52,622 bases of DNA, taken from contig DATHVN010000008.1 in NCBI GenBank assembly GCA_035461305.1, positions 1 to 52,622 on the forward strand, given 5' to 3'. The notes beneath the pieces were generated by a model. It had not been told where the DNA came from. It worked only from the letters and a program-made list of their open reading frames with translations, and searched no databases. Positions 17,391-25,696 of the stretch are shown piece by piece. The position numbers and the translations under genes were made by a program. Position 1 is the first letter of the stretch. Each line of letters starts with the position of its first letter. The stretch comes from Euzebyales bacterium (GTDB lineage: Bacteria > Actinomycetota > Nitriliruptoria > Euzebyales > JAHELV01).

Positions 17391-18932
17391 GTGACGTCAC
17401 GTGAAACCGTCGGTGACCTGATGAAGCAGCCGCCGCTGACCGTGGAGCCAGAGGCCCAGGTGCAGACCGCGGCCCACCGGATGCACGCGAACGGCTCGGG
17501 GTCGATCGTCGTGGTCGACGCGGACGACCGCGTGGCAGGCATCCTCACCGAGCGCGACCTGCTGCGGCTCGCGGCGTCCGGCAGCGATGCCTCCAAGGAA
17601 CGTGTCGCGGACTGGATGACGGCCGACCCCACCACGGCGGAGCCTGACATGCCGGCCACCGACGGCCTCAAGGGCATGAACGAGGGCAAGTTCCGGCACC
17701 TGCCGGTGGTCGGTCGGGACGGGCGCCTGGTCGGCGTCGTGTCGATGCGTGATCTGATGGCCATCGCCAAGGTCGAGGCCGTCCGTCACCCGGGTGAGCT
17801 TGACGCGCCCAAGGGCCTGGCCGGCGTCACCGTCGCCGAGACCGAGGTCGGCGGCGTCCGCGGTCGGGAGGGCTTCTTCCACTACCGGCAGTACGCCGCG
17901 ACGGACCTGGCGCGCCAGCGCACCTTCGACGACGTGTGGCACCTGCTGCTGGTCGGCGAGCTACCCGGGTCCATCAAGGAGCACGAGGCGTTCCTCGACC
18001 GCGTCCGCCCGTTGCGCGAGCTGTCTCCCAAGACCGCCAGGCTGCTTCACCAGATCGCCGAGGCGGGCAGCTCGCCGCTGGACGGCCTGCGCACCGGCGT
18101 GTCGATGGTCGCCGCAGAGGAGGGCTTCCAGCCGAGCATGGACGTCTCCGCCGACGACCTGCTCGAGCAGGCGCTGCGGATCACCGCCGTCGTGCCCACC
18201 ATCATCGCCACCCTCCACCGGGCGCAGCAGGGTCAGGACCCGGTCGCGCCGCATCCCGACCTGCCGTACGCCGCCAACTACCTGTACATGCTGCACGGCG
18301 ACGTCCCCGAGCCCGACCACGCCCGCGCGATCGAGCAGTACCTCATCTCGACCGTAGACCATGGCTTCAACGCGTCGACGTTCACCGCGCGGGTGATCAC
18401 GTCGACCGGTGCCGATCTGGGCGCTGCGATCACCGGAGCCATCGGTGCACTGTCGGGTCCGTTGCACGGGGGCGCACCATCGCGTGCGCTCGATCTGCTC
18501 GACGAGATCGGCGCGGTCGAGCGCGCCGACGAGGTCGTGCGGCGCAAGATCGAGACCGGCGAGCGCATCATGGGGTTCGGTCACCGGGTGTACAAGACGC
18601 GCGACCCACGGTCCGTGCTGCTGCGCGAGGTCGCCGAACGGATCGGTGGCGACGACGCACAGCTGGCCACCGCGGTCGAGGACATCGTCGTGGACGTGCT
18701 GGCGGAGCTGAAGCCCGGTCGTGAGCTGTACGCCAACGTCGAGTACTACGCGGGCATCGTCATGGAGTCCGCCGGTCTGCCGACCGACCTGTTCACGGCG
18801 ACGTTCGCCGCCAGCCGCACGGTCGGCTGGTGCGCACACGTGATGGAACAGGCGGCCGACAACCGCATCATCCGGCCATCGGCCCGCTATGTGGGCACCC
18901 CACCGCCGCAGGACGTGCCGGCGATCGACTAG
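17391..18932 (+). CDS. gltA: Citrate synthase with an N-terminal pair of CBS domains
   Basis: A 513-residue fusion. Residues about 8-130 are two CBS motifs (VGDLMKQPPLTV to GILTERDLLRLA, and VADWMTADPTTA to GVVSMRDLMAIA), which usually bind adenine nucleotides. Residues about 140-505 are a complete citrate synthase. Catalytic residues are His near 359 in GPLHGGAPS, His near 398 in GFGHRVYKT, and Asp near 466 in GLPTDLF. The enzyme condenses oxaloacetate with acetyl-CoA and, with the nearby aconitase, forms the entry to the TCA cycle. GTG 17391 has GGGAGG 6 bases upstream. The CBS pair suggests AMP/ATP control, which is inference. A methylcitrate synthase activity cannot be excluded. Confidence 0.92.
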   Translation: MTSRETVGDLMKQPPLTVEPEAQVQTAAHRMHANGSGSIVVVDADDRVAGILTERDLLRLAASGSDASKERVADWMTADPTTAEPDMPATDGLKGMNEGKFRHLPVVGRDGRLVGVVSMRDLMAIAKVEAVRHPGELDAPKGLAGVTVAETEVGGVRGREGFFHYRQYAATDLARQRTFDDVWHLLLVGELPGSIKEHEAFLDRVRPLRELSPKTARLLHQIAEAGSSPLDGLRTGVSMVAAEEGFQPSMDVSADDLLEQALRITAVVPTIIATLHRAQQGQDPVAPHPDLPYAANYLYMLHGDVPEPDHARAIEQYLISTVDHGFNASTFTARVITSTGADLGAAITGAIGALSGPLHGGAPSRALDLLDEIGAVERADEVVRRKIETGERIMGFGHRVYKTRDPRSVLLREVAERIGGDDAQLATAVEDIVVDVLAELKPGRELYANVEYYAGIVMESAGLPTDLFTATFAASRTVGWCAHVMEQAADNRIIRPSARYVGTPPPQDVPAID

Positions 18933-18971
18933 CGACTGACGGCGGTTCCGGTCGAGCGCCGGGCGGTCAGG

Positions 18972-20759
18972 TCACGGCTCGAACCGGTGCGATGCGAGGA
19001 AGTAGGGCCACAGCTCGCGCGCGGCGTCGAACTCGGACTGGCGAGCCTGCAGGTTCAGGGCGAAGCCGTTGTCCCCACGGTTCACGCCGAGGTTGTAGGC
19101 GTGCAGGGTGGCACCACCCTCGCGGTACCGGTACTCCCACAGCGCCGCGCGATCCCCGCGGTAGGTCGTCGGTCGCAGCTGGATCCGCTCGTAGCCCGCG
19201 TGCCGGGCAGCGAACGACTCCTCCTGACGTTCCCACGCGGCCACCGGGTCGCGCCGGTCGGCGACCCAGTCCAGTCGCAGGTACATACCCGTCCGGGGGT
19301 CTCTGACATCGGTCAGCGTCGCGCTCTGGCGGACGACCTCCCAGCCGGGTGGGTGCGCGACCCGATAGGGCAGGTCGTCGGGGTCATGGACCATCCACTC
19401 GTCGGGCGCGTCGACGTCGTAGGAGGGCAGGACGCCGTCGGCTGCGGGCGTGGGGGACGGCGACGGAGCCGTCGGTTCGGACGGCGTCGGTGACGCCCCG
19501 TCCGCCTCGGGATCCTCCGCACCGGCCGCATCGGTGACGGCCGCGGACGGCGTCGCGGCGGGCGCCCCCGCGGCCGCGGGCGGTGAGGCCCGCCCCGTCG
19601 CGGTGGCGGCCCCGCCTCCGCCGGGACCGTCAGCCCGCGTCAGGGCGAAGGCCGTGAGGACCAGCACCGCCAACGCCACACCGACCGCCACCCGACGCCG
19701 TCCGGGATCGCCCGACGCGGCAGCGTCCTCGACATCATGTGGTCCCGCGACCGCAGGACCTTCTACCGCGTCCGCCACATCGGACATCGGACGGTCGTCG
19801 TCGGGGGTGGTGGCGTCGGACGACCTGTCGCCGCCTGAGGGCGCAGCAGCCGACGCGATCTCGTCGGTCGAGGGCCACTCGTCCAACGCAGCGGTGACGG
19901 CCACGGTGCCGCCCCGACCGTCCGCTTCCCACGCGTCGTCGCCGGTCCCGGCGATCTCCTCGAGCCGCGCACGGAGGGCGTCCGCGGCAGGTCGCGCAGC
20001 GGGATCCTTGACCAGCAGCTCCTCGAGCACGTCGGTCAGGGGCCCCGCCCGCTCGAGGGGTCGCGGCGGATCGCGGAGGACGGCCATCACCGTGGCGAGC
20101 GACCCACCGGACCCGAACGGTGGGACCCCCTCCACGGCGTAGTACAACGTGGCGCCGAGCCCGTAGATGTCGACTGCCGGCCCGATCTCGTCGCCGCGCG
20201 CGTGCTCGGGTGCGATGTACGCCGGCGTGCCCATCACCACCCCGGACCCCGTCAGCGTCACGTCGTCGCCGAGCCGCGCGATACCGAAGTCGGTCAGCCG
20301 CGGCTCGTCACCGTCGATCAGCACGTTGCTGGGCTTGACGTCGCGATGCACGATGCCCGCTCGGTGGGCGGTGTCGAGGATGTCGAGCACCCGCAGCCCC
20401 AGCGTGGCCACGGCATGAGGTGTCATCGGTCCGGCACGTCGCACCAGCGTGTTGAGGTTCGGCGCGTCGACCAGCTCCATGATCAGGTACGCACGGCCGT
20501 CGGCTTCGACGATGTCGTAGACCTCGACGACCCCTTCACCGCCGAGGCGCGCGGCGGCGCGGGCTTCGCGCAGTGCCCGCCTGCGGCCGACGTCCGCCTC
20601 GTCGGCGTCGGCGGAGAATGCGATCTCCTTGATCGCGACGAGGCGGCGCAGGCGCTCGTCGAACCCGCGCCAGACAGCACCGGACCCGCCCCGACCGATC
20701 AGGCGATCGAGGCGGTACCTGTCCGCGACCTTGCGTGCCGAAGCCGGCTCATCCGCCAT
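18972..20759 (-). CDS. Receptor-type Ser/Thr protein kinase (PknB-like) with an extracytoplasmic domain
   Basis: A 595-residue membrane kinase. The N-terminal kinase domain has the P-loop GRGGSGAV (residues 22-29), Lys44 in AIKEI, HRDVKPSN with catalytic Asp140, DFG at 157-159, and APE at 183-185. An acidic linker leads to one membrane helix near residues 350-375 (VAVGVALAVLVLTAFAL), then a Pro/Ala/Thr-rich spacer and an outer domain of about 150 residues (YRVAHPPGWEVVRQ, YLRLDWVADRRDPVAAWE). The outer domain does not look like PASTA; it resembles the small beta-rich sensor tails of other actinobacterial kinases. It converges on citrate synthase and follows the YceI gene. The ligand and substrates are unknown. 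Confidence 0.92.
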   Translation of the reverse strand: MADEPASARKVADRYRLDRLIGRGGSGAVWRGFDERLRRLVAIKEIAFSADADEADVGRRRALREARAAARLGGEGVVEVYDIVEADGRAYLIMELVDAPNLNTLVRRAGPMTPHAVATLGLRVLDILDTAHRAGIVHRDVKPSNVLIDGDEPRLTDFGIARLGDDVTLTGSGVVMGTPAYIAPEHARGDEIGPAVDIYGLGATLYYAVEGVPPFGSGGSLATVMAVLRDPPRPLERAGPLTDVLEELLVKDPAARPAADALRARLEEIAGTGDDAWEADGRGGTVAVTAALDEWPSTDEIASAAAPSGGDRSSDATTPDDDRPMSDVADAVEGPAVAGPHDVEDAAASGDPGRRRVAVGVALAVLVLTAFALTRADGPGGGGAATATGRASPPAAAGAPAATPSAAVTDAAGAEDPEADGASPTPSEPTAPSPSPTPAADGVLPSYDVDAPDEWMVHDPDDLPYRVAHPPGWEVVRQSATLTDVRDPRTGMYLRLDWVADRRDPVAAWERQEESFAARHAGYERIQLRPTTYRGDRAALWEYRYREGGATLHAYNLGVNRGDNGFALNLQARQSEFDAARELWPYFLASHRFEP

Positions 20760-20793
20760 GTCGGATGTCTGCCCAGCGTGGCCCGTTGGAACA

Positions 20794-20831
20794 CGGCCGG
20801 CCGGACGTGTCGTCGAACGCCTGGCCGGCCG
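20794..20831 (-). terminator. GC-rich hairpin between YceI and the kinase gene
   Basis: CGGCCGGCC and GGCCGGCCG form a perfect 9-bp stem around a 20-base loop in the short gap between the YceI stop and the kinase start. It could end the YceI transcript or tune read-through. No T tract follows. Confidence 0.4.
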
Positions 20832-20840
20832 CGCGAACGA

Positions 20841-21443
20841 TCAGCAGCCGCGTGACGCGACGCCTCTGATGCGCACCCGGATCGTGTCCGAGAGCAGCCC
20901 GCCGTGCCGGCGGACACCGAACTGCGCGCAGCGCAGCGTCGTCGTGCCGGAGAAGGCGATGGTGGCACCACCGTCGAGGGGCCGCACCACGCCGACCGCA
21001 ATCCGCGCCGGGCGCGTCACACCGCACAGGGTCAAGTTGCCGACGAGCGCCCACAGCGGGCGGTCGCCGTCGTGGGTGACGAACGACTCCAGGATCGGCT
21101 CCATCCGGTCGGCCTCGAAGTGCGTCACAGGACCGGCGTTGGCCTCGACGCCCCGGCGCAGCAGCGCGCCGAGTGGGCCGGCGGTGGGAGCGAAGCTGCC
21201 CGGGTCGACCGTCACGGAGACGGTCGCGCGGGTGAGGTCGTTGAGGACCTCGATCCTTCCGGCGACGCCATCGAAGGTCCCGCCGACGGGGAGGCCCGCA
21301 CAGCGCGTCCTGATCTCGATGGACGTGGACGCGGCGTCGATCTCGTAGCGACCCGCGGTGCGTGGCATGCCGGCGTCGACGGCGGCCCGGGGGCTCGAGG
21401 TGGGTGTCACGGCGGTTCCTTCGGCGGACGTTCGGCTCATCAC
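20841..21443 (-). CDS. YceI-like family protein
   Basis: A 200-residue protein of the YceI beta-barrel family, whose members bind isoprenoid lipids or act in stress responses. After about 30 variable residues, the family pattern appears: GRYEIDAASTSIEIRTR, GTFDGVAGRIEV, FEADRMEPI, GNLTLCGVTRPARIAV and FSGTTTLRCAQFGV. There is no signal peptide, so a cytoplasmic location is likely. Two adjacent ATGs at 21443 and 21440 are possible starts. It lies upstream of the kinase on the same strand, separated by a hairpin. The function is inferred from the family only. Confidence 0.82.
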   Translation of the reverse strand: MMSRTSAEGTAVTPTSSPRAAVDAGMPRTAGRYEIDAASTSIEIRTRCAGLPVGGTFDGVAGRIEVLNDLTRATVSVTVDPGSFAPTAGPLGALLRRGVEANAGPVTHFEADRMEPILESFVTHDGDRPLWALVGNLTLCGVTRPARIAVGVVRPLDGGATIAFSGTTTLRCAQFGVRRHGGLLSDTIRVRIRGVASRGC

Positions 21444-21510
21444 GGCAGGAGCCTAGGCCGCACTCTGCCGCGTGGAATCGCCAAAACTGCTGAACCCCGG
21501 CGGCGTCGCC

Positions 21511-21590
21511 GGGTCAGCGGACGATGCGGACCGCGATCACGCGAGGTCGCGGGTCAGCGGACGACACGGACCGCGATCACGCGAGGTCGC
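21511..21590. repeat. Tandem duplication of a 40-bp unit
   Basis: Two abutting 40-bp copies (21511-21550 and 21551-21590) differ at two positions. The unit is not a multiple of three and lies just beyond the point where the sugar transferase remnant loses similarity, so it may mark a rearrangement joint. Confidence 0.85.
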
Positions 21591-21639
21591 CGGGCTCGCC
21601 GGGACGACCGCCGCAGGCGCCGGACGCACCGCCGCGGCC

Positions 21640-21945
21640 ACGTCGACCGGCAGCGAGCGCGGGCCCACCAGGCTCATGGAGCCCAAGAACGACGCTCCAC
21701 AGCTGGGGCAGCTCGTCGAGGGTCGGACGCGCGCAGCAGGCGACCGACGCGGGTCACCCTGGGTCGCCAGCGAGCTTGAACAGCGGGCCGGTGGGTTCGT
21801 TCCTCGTCCGCAGCAGCGCCTGGCTCGCCTCCGCGCGGGCGGCCATGGTCCGGAACTGTATATCACGAACGGGCGGAGTCTCGTCCGGTCCGACCCTGCC
21901 GGAACAGCACCGGCCCGGGGAGTCGACCGTGGTCGCGATGGCGGT
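21640..21945 (-). pseudogene. Decayed bacterial sugar transferase (WcaJ / polyprenyl glycosylphosphotransferase type)
   Basis: The 785-bp gap between YceI and the epimerase has no intact gene, but on the minus strand successive frames read VDSPG, GPVLFRQGRTGRD, RPFVIY, FRTMAARAEA, LRTRNEPTGPLFKLAGD, RVTRVGRLLRA, LDELPQLWSVVLG and SMSLVGPRSLPVDVA. This is the conserved order of the cytoplasmic domain that transfers a sugar phosphate to undecaprenyl phosphate in exopolysaccharide assembly. Several frame changes are needed; two lie in G/C runs (21771, 21917). The N-terminal membrane part and the C-terminal RPGLTGLWQV region are missing, so it is truly truncated. Next to an epimerase, it suggests loss of a polysaccharide locus. 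The remainder, 21946-22228, shows nothing recognisable. Confidence 0.75.
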
Positions 21946-22228
21946 GCGACCAGGACCCGGGGATGGGACGAGCAGCGCGTGGACATCCGCGTCCTGGCGT
22001 CAGCCTTCGCCCACGTGTCGGGTCTGCTCGGTGCGCGCGCTGCGCCGTCGGTCGAGGTCGGATGGATGTGAGATCGTGCTCGATCGGGTCAGACGCCGTT
22101 CGCTCGACGCACAGACATGCCCGACCGGCTACCGTCGACTCGGTCGTGGTCCAGGTTCACGCGTGCACTGACGCCGGCCGCGGGCCGTCCGTCGTCCACA
22201 CGCTCGACTCGTCCCAGGGGAGCATGTC

Positions 22229-23164
22229 ATGAAGGTCATGGTCACCGGCGGTGCCGGGTTCATCGGCGCCAACCTCGTCCGGCGCCTGACCGCCGAGCCG
22301 GCGATCGACGGCATCGTCGTCATCGACGACCTGTCGACCGGCGAGGCCGGTCGGCTCGACGGGCTCAGCGGCGTCGACCTCGTCAAGGCGTCCGTGCTCG
22401 ACGCCGACGCGCTGAGTGCGGCCGGGTCAGGCTGCGATGCGATCGTCCACCTCGCCGCGCTGGCGTCGGTGCCCGAGTCGCTCGACCGACCGGGCGACTA
22501 CCACTCCGTCAACGTCACCGGCACGCTGCGAGTGCTCGAGGCGGCGCGCCGCCACGGCAGCCACATGATCCTCGCCTCGTCGGCAGCCGTGTACGGCCAG
22601 GACCCGCCTCTGCCTGTCAGCGAGTCGCTGCCACCCGATCTGCACAGCGTCTACGCGTCGAGCAAGCTGGCCGCCGAGGCGCACGCGCTGGCATATCGCA
22701 ACGCCTTCGACCTACCCGTGCTGGTCCTGCGCTTCTTCAACGTGTTCGGTCCACTGCAGGACGTCGGGCACACCTACGCCGCGGTCATCCCCGCGTTCGT
22801 CTCGGCGGCCGTGCGTGGGGCGCCGGTCACGATCTTCGGCGACGGCGAGCAGACCCGCGACATGATCCCCGTGGGTGCGGTCACGGCCGTGTTGACCGAT
22901 GCCGTCCTGCGACGGGTCAGCCACCCGACAGCCGTCAACCTGGCGTCCGGCAGCCGGCGCAACCTGCTCGACATCCTGGGGCGCCTCGAGGAGATCCTCG
23001 GAACGAGCATCACGCGCGACCACCAGCCACCCCGTGCCGGGGACGTGCGCCACTCCCAGGCCGACACGTCGACGCTGCACCGGCTGTTCCCGACGCTGGA
23101 CACCCCGAACTTCACCAATGAACTGCGCGCGACCGTGGCGTGGTTCCGCGAGTGTGGCAGCTGA
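22229..23164 (+). CDS. NAD-dependent epimerase/dehydratase (UDP-sugar epimerase type)
   Basis: A 311-residue extended SDR enzyme. It has the Rossmann motif GGAGFIGANLV, the catalytic Ser in ASSAAVYGQ, the YASSK catalytic pair, LRFFNVFGP, and GDGEQTRDMIPV with Met-Ile in place of the more usual Phe-Ile/Val. The family (GalE/WbpP-like) interconverts or oxidises nucleotide sugars at C4 or C6. ATG 22229 has GGGGAG nearby. The decayed sugar transferase upstream suggests it once served a surface polysaccharide pathway. A 32-bp direct repeat begins at its last codons. The exact nucleotide sugar cannot be told. Confidence 0.88.
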   Translation: MKVMVTGGAGFIGANLVRRLTAEPAIDGIVVIDDLSTGEAGRLDGLSGVDLVKASVLDADALSAAGSGCDAIVHLAALASVPESLDRPGDYHSVNVTGTLRVLEAARRHGSHMILASSAAVYGQDPPLPVSESLPPDLHSVYASSKLAAEAHALAYRNAFDLPVLVLRFFNVFGPLQDVGHTYAAVIPAFVSAAVRGAPVTIFGDGEQTRDMIPVGAVTAVLTDAVLRRVSHPTAVNLASGSRRNLLDILGRLEEILGTSITRDHQPPRAGDVRHSQADTSTLHRLFPTLDTPNFTNELRATVAWFRECGS

Positions 23165-23235
23165 CACCGACATCCCGGCGCTGACTGCCACGCAAACGCC
23201 AGCGTGGCAGCTGACACCGACATCCCGGCGCTGAC
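23154..23235. repeat. 32-bp direct repeat, two copies 50 bp apart
   Basis: Bases 23154-23185 and 23204-23235 are identical. The first copy covers the last codons and stop of the epimerase. The spacer contributes TGCCAC after copy 1 and GCCACGC follows copy 2, so each copy can also fold back on its GTGGC start. It could be a duplicated terminator or the scar of a small insertion. Confidence 0.85.
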
Positions 23236-23312
23236 GCCACGCAGGATCGCGGAACTTTCCGGCCGCCCCGGACGTCCTACGCCGGTAGGACCGCTGAGCC
23301 TGGAGGCGTGGG

Positions 23313-24271
23313 ATGAAGCGCTTTGCAGTGATGACCGTGATCCTGATGACGATGCTGGCCGGCTGCGTGGCGAGCGACGAGAGCACCGGCGCCGATGGTG
23401 CCGCCGAGGAGGCCGCGGCAGAGGTCGCCGACCGCGACGCAGCCGACCGGGCCGCCGCGGGCGGCGCGGGCGAGCAGGAGGCCGCCGACCGCGGCACGGG
23501 CGGCGGGGGCGAAGAGCAGGCGGTCGGCGACGCGGCGCCGGACGGCGTCGACGACCGAGCGTCCGCTGTGCTGACCGCCGGCATCGGCGACCGCATCGTG
23601 AGGGACGGAACCATGCGGATCCGCGTCGAGGAGACGCCTTCGACAGCGCCTTCGATCGTCTCGTCGAGCTGGCCGACCAGCTCGGAGGCACCGTGCTCTC
23701 CAGCGACGCGTCCACCGCTGACAACGGCTCGACGTCGGGCACCGTGACCCTGCGGGTGCCGGCGCCGGACTTCGACGACCTGCTCGTCGCGGTCGGCCGG
23801 GTCGGAGAGGTCGAGCAGCGCTCGATCACGTCGGAGGACGTGTCCGCCGAGTACGTCGACCTCGAGGCGCGTCTGCGGCACAACCAGGCGCAGGAGCGCT
23901 TCTACCTGTCCCTGCTCGACCGCGCCCGGGACGTCGACGATGCGATCGCCGTGCAGCAGCAGGTGGAGGGCATCCAGCAGACGATCGAGCAGATCGAAGG
24001 GCGGCTGCGGTTCCTCGACGACCGCACCAGCTACTCCCGCCTGACCGTCGAGCTGTTCGAGGCCGGTGGCGCGTTCCAGGCCGGCGGCACACCGGAGCCG
24101 AGCTTCGCAGAGTACTGGGCCACGGCACGGGCCGCGCTGGTTACGGTGCTGGGTGGAACGCTGGTGGTCGCGACGGTCGCACTGCCGTTCCTGGTCTTGG
24201 GCACGGTGATCCTGACGCTCGCGCGTCGCCACGGTGTGCTGCGGCGCCGTGCGGTCGCGCGGGACGCCTGA
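23313..24271 (+). pseudogene. DUF4349 lipoprotein with one frameshift
   Basis: ATG 23313 has GGAGG 8 bases upstream. The N-terminus is a lipoprotein signal (MKRFAVMTVILMTMLAGC), followed by an Ala/Asp/Glu-rich spacer. At DGTMRIRVEE the frame breaks near 23633; one base back in phase it continues as DAFDSAFDRLVELADQLGG, then VTLRVPAPDFDDLL, SEDVSAEYVDLEARLR, a coiled coil of about 45 residues, a terminal membrane helix (LVTVLGGTLVVATVALPFL) and a basic tail. This is the normal DUF4349 order, a membrane-anchored domain of unknown function. Adding one G at 23633 restores a protein of about 319 residues, so the break may be a sequencing error. Confidence 0.8.
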
Positions 24272-24369
24272 GGCTCGTCGTTTGGGCACGCACCCCGGTC
24301 GCAATGCTGTCGGCACGACGTCGGCGGATGCCGCCGGGCACGACACCGAGCAGAGGCGGCCACGGTGAG

Positions 24370-24737
24370 CACTCCCGCGCGGGTTCGTCGCCTCCGACTG
24401 GCTGATCGCGCATGACGGCGAGCCGTCCCCGGAGATGGCCGACTACCTGATCGCCGAGGACCTCGGCTTCGGCATGGCGTCACCCGAGCGCTACCGGCGG
24501 GGGCTCGTGGACGCCGGCTTCATCGACGTGGCACTGCGCAACCGCAACGCGTGGTACCTCGACACGGCGCGCGAGGAGCTACGGCAGCTGGAGCGGTTGG
24601 ATCGGGCGCGGTTCGACGCTGTGGTGGGGGCCGACGAGGTCGACCGGCAGATCCGCACGTGGCGGGCGATGCTGCCCGTGCTCGGGTCTGGCGAGCACTG
24701 TCCCCATCACCTGCGCGGCCGCCGGCCGCCGGGCTGA
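24370..24737 (+). pseudogene. C-terminal fragment of a SAM-dependent methyltransferase
   Basis: In one frame the sequence reads GFVASDWLIAHDGEPSPEMA, then DLGFGMASPERYRRGLVDAGF, RNRNAWYLDTAREEL, IRTWRAMLPVLGSGEHCP and a terminal RGRRPPG. This resembles the C-terminal half of phosphoethanolamine or sarcosine-type N-methyltransferases (the R-N-A-W-Y and S-G-E-H segments). The SAM-binding N-terminal half is absent, and a TGA lies in frame just upstream near 24362. The first usable ATG is 24435. It is a 5'-truncated relic whose last 31 bp overlap the converging amidohydrolase gene. Confidence 0.6.
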
Positions 24738-25696
24738 CCACCGGCGCCTGGCGGAACCGACCCGCGCGTGACGGCACGATCCGCCGCGGTCCGCACGGCG
24801 GCGAGCAGCCGCTGCGGGTTGTGCCAGCACACACGGCGCAGCCAGTCGGCGCCCAGGCCGACGCGGGCCAGCACGTCGATCTGATGGGCGTAGTGGTACG
24901 GGATGTTCGGGAAGTCACTGCCGAGCACGATGCGGTCGGCGTGCTCGGCCAGCCGCGGGACCAGCGCGCGCGGGTACGGTGCGAAGCGCTCGACGAAGTC
25001 GGTGAACACCATCGTGGTGTCGAGGTGCACGTTGGGGTAACGCACCGCCAGGTCCAGGAACGGCCCGTACTCGGGCATGCCCATGTGCGCGATGACGGCC
25101 GTCAGCCTGGGATGGGCGGCCAGGACCTCGCCGAAGACGTCCGGCCCGGTGTGGGCGCCCGGTCGTGGCCCCGAGCCGGCATGGACGATGACGGGCACCT
25201 CGGCGGCGGCCAGGCGCGCCCACACGGGACGGAGCTGGGGGTCGCGCGGATCGAAGCCACCGACCCGCAGGTGCACCTTGAACAGCGCCGCGCCGGCCTC
25301 GAGCGCCGCGGCGACGTAGGCGTCGGCTTCTGGTTCGTCGTGGAACGTCGCGCAGTGGACCGCGTCGGGGACCGCGGCCGCGAAGTCCGCCGACCAGATG
25401 TTGAGCCACTCGGCCATGCCCGGACGGTGCGCGTACGCAAGGGCACCGAAGCGCGTCACGCCGAGCGCCCGCAGGCGTGCGACGCGAGCGTCCTGATCGA
25501 GCCGGTAGGTCACGTGCCACGGCGTCCCGTCGCGCAGCCGCACACCGTCGAAGAACGCCCACACCTTGCACAGCACCCGGTCGGGCATGAAGTGGACATG
25601 CAGGTCGACCGCACCCGGCAGCCCGAGCGTCCGCCAGAACTCGGCGACCTCGGCGTCACCGGCTGGCCCGGCGACGCCTGCGTCGGCGTCGGTCAC
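24707..25696 (-). CDS. Amidohydrolase family protein (amidohydrolase_2)
   Basis: A 329-residue metal-dependent TIM-barrel hydrolase or decarboxylase. Metal ligands are visible: HxH in DLHVHFMPD, a barrel Lys in LFKVHLRVGGF, His in VIVHAGSG, and Asp in VLGSDFPNIPYHY. The start is GTG 25696, whose GTGA overlaps the stop of the HMG-CoA lyase gene; the longer frame running to 26233 is a shadow of that gene. The C-terminal tail is Arg/Pro-rich and overlaps the methyltransferase fragment. The family includes 2-amino-3-carboxymuconate decarboxylase-like enzymes. The pairing with a lyase suggests breakdown of a branched or aromatic acid, but the substrate is unknown. Confidence 0.88.
   Translation of the reverse strand: MTDADAGVAGPAGDAEVAEFWRTLGLPGAVDLHVHFMPDRVLCKVWAFFDGVRLRDGTPWHVTYRLDQDARVARLRALGVTRFGALAYAHRPGMAEWLNIWSADFAAAVPDAVHCATFHDEPEADAYVAAALEAGAALFKVHLRVGGFDPRDPQLRPVWARLAAAEVPVIVHAGSGPRPGAHTGPDVFGEVLAAHPRLTAVIAHMGMPEYGPFLDLAVRYPNVHLDTTMVFTDFVERFAPYPRALVPRLAEHADRIVLGSDFPNIPYHYAHQIDVLARVGLGADWLRRVCWHNPQRLLAAVRTAADRAVTRGSVPPGAGGQPGGRRPRR

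Noticed and set aside
21511-21590. CRISPR-like repeats
   Set aside because: Only two abutting copies without spacers; this is a simple tandem duplication.
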